64,000 bases of DNA. Source: Sphaerisporangium sp039871875 (GTDB lineage: Bacteria > Actinomycetota > Actinomycetes > Streptosporangiales > Streptosporangiaceae). Position numbers and translations under genes: made by a program. The notes below the pieces were generated by a model. The model made no database searches. It saw only the letters and a program-made list of their open reading frames with translations, and had not been told where the DNA came from. Within the stretch, counting starts at the first letter, position 1. Each line of letters starts with the position of its first letter. Where the stretch lies: positions 1 to 64,000 of the forward strand of contig NZ_JBDPMD010000040.1 in assembly GCF_039871875.1 (NCBI RefSeq), read 5' to 3'. This document shows, piece after piece, positions 64,000 to 64,000 of the stretch.

Positions 64000-64000
64000 G

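Overview
The window is high-GC DNA from a filamentous-type actinomycete. The gene content fits a relative of Streptosporangiales/Streptomyces (Nonomuraea/Microbispora-like by inference): a near-identical BldC, the purF-purM-DUF3073-valine dehydrogenase-hypothetical-bldC gene order known from Streptomyces, a FadE5-type acyl-CoA dehydrogenase, small-type PurL with separate PurS and PurQ, and GTG starts in many genes. It is ordinary chromosome rather than phage or plasmid. No tRNA, CRISPR array, integrase or intact transposase is visible.

Layout. 1-55 is the 5' tip of a 16S rRNA gene read leftward; 56-600 is its leader and promoter region. 620-3714 holds oligopeptidase B coupled to an aldo/keto reductase. 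3804-11854 is a mixed stretch: a three-part flippase/kinase-like membrane protein, a molybdopterin oxidoreductase, a GNAT acetyltransferase, a VOC protein, and an ECF sigma factor with two downstream membrane proteins. 11855-15140 has a divergent mannosyltransferase and fadE5; an 88-bp MITE-like element sits exactly in the fadE5 stop codon. 16031-19495 is a branched-chain 2-oxoacid dehydrogenase operon (E1alpha-E1beta-E2). 19746-23714 is purS-(anti-sigma-type kinase)-purQ-purL.

23917-34047 is accessory: a membrane class III cyclase next to a Crp/Fnr regulator, two drug-efflux MFS genes around a TetR gene and sharing one operator motif, a TSUP anion exporter, and a type IV AbiE toxin-antitoxin pair with a three-site operator. 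34068-37229 has a PhoX-type phosphatase, a sterol-carrier-family protein and a DUF4190 protein. 37542-43331 is the conserved purF-purM / DUF3073 / vdh / hypothetical / bldC block. 43508-50420 has TetR and LacI regulators, a cell-wall amidase, pyrD, a GAF-ANTAR regulator and a YbdK-type ligase. A five-copy 31-bp tandem repeat then separates this from a flavin monooxygenase with two paralogous AhpD/CMD proteins and a SnoaL-like protein (50617-54406). The last 10 kb holds repeat-rich secreted proteins, MerR and MarR regulators each with a membrane-protein partner, and a CotH-CBM2 exoprotein reaching the right edge.

Functional themes: purine synthesis (purS, Q, L, F, M) and pyrimidine synthesis (pyrD); valine catabolism (vdh makes 2-oxoisovalerate, bkd oxidises it, fadE5 handles acyl-CoAs); drug efflux under TetR, MarR and probably other local regulators; cyclic-nucleotide signalling; and development (BldC). 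All calls come from reading the sequence and recalled family features; no database search was run.
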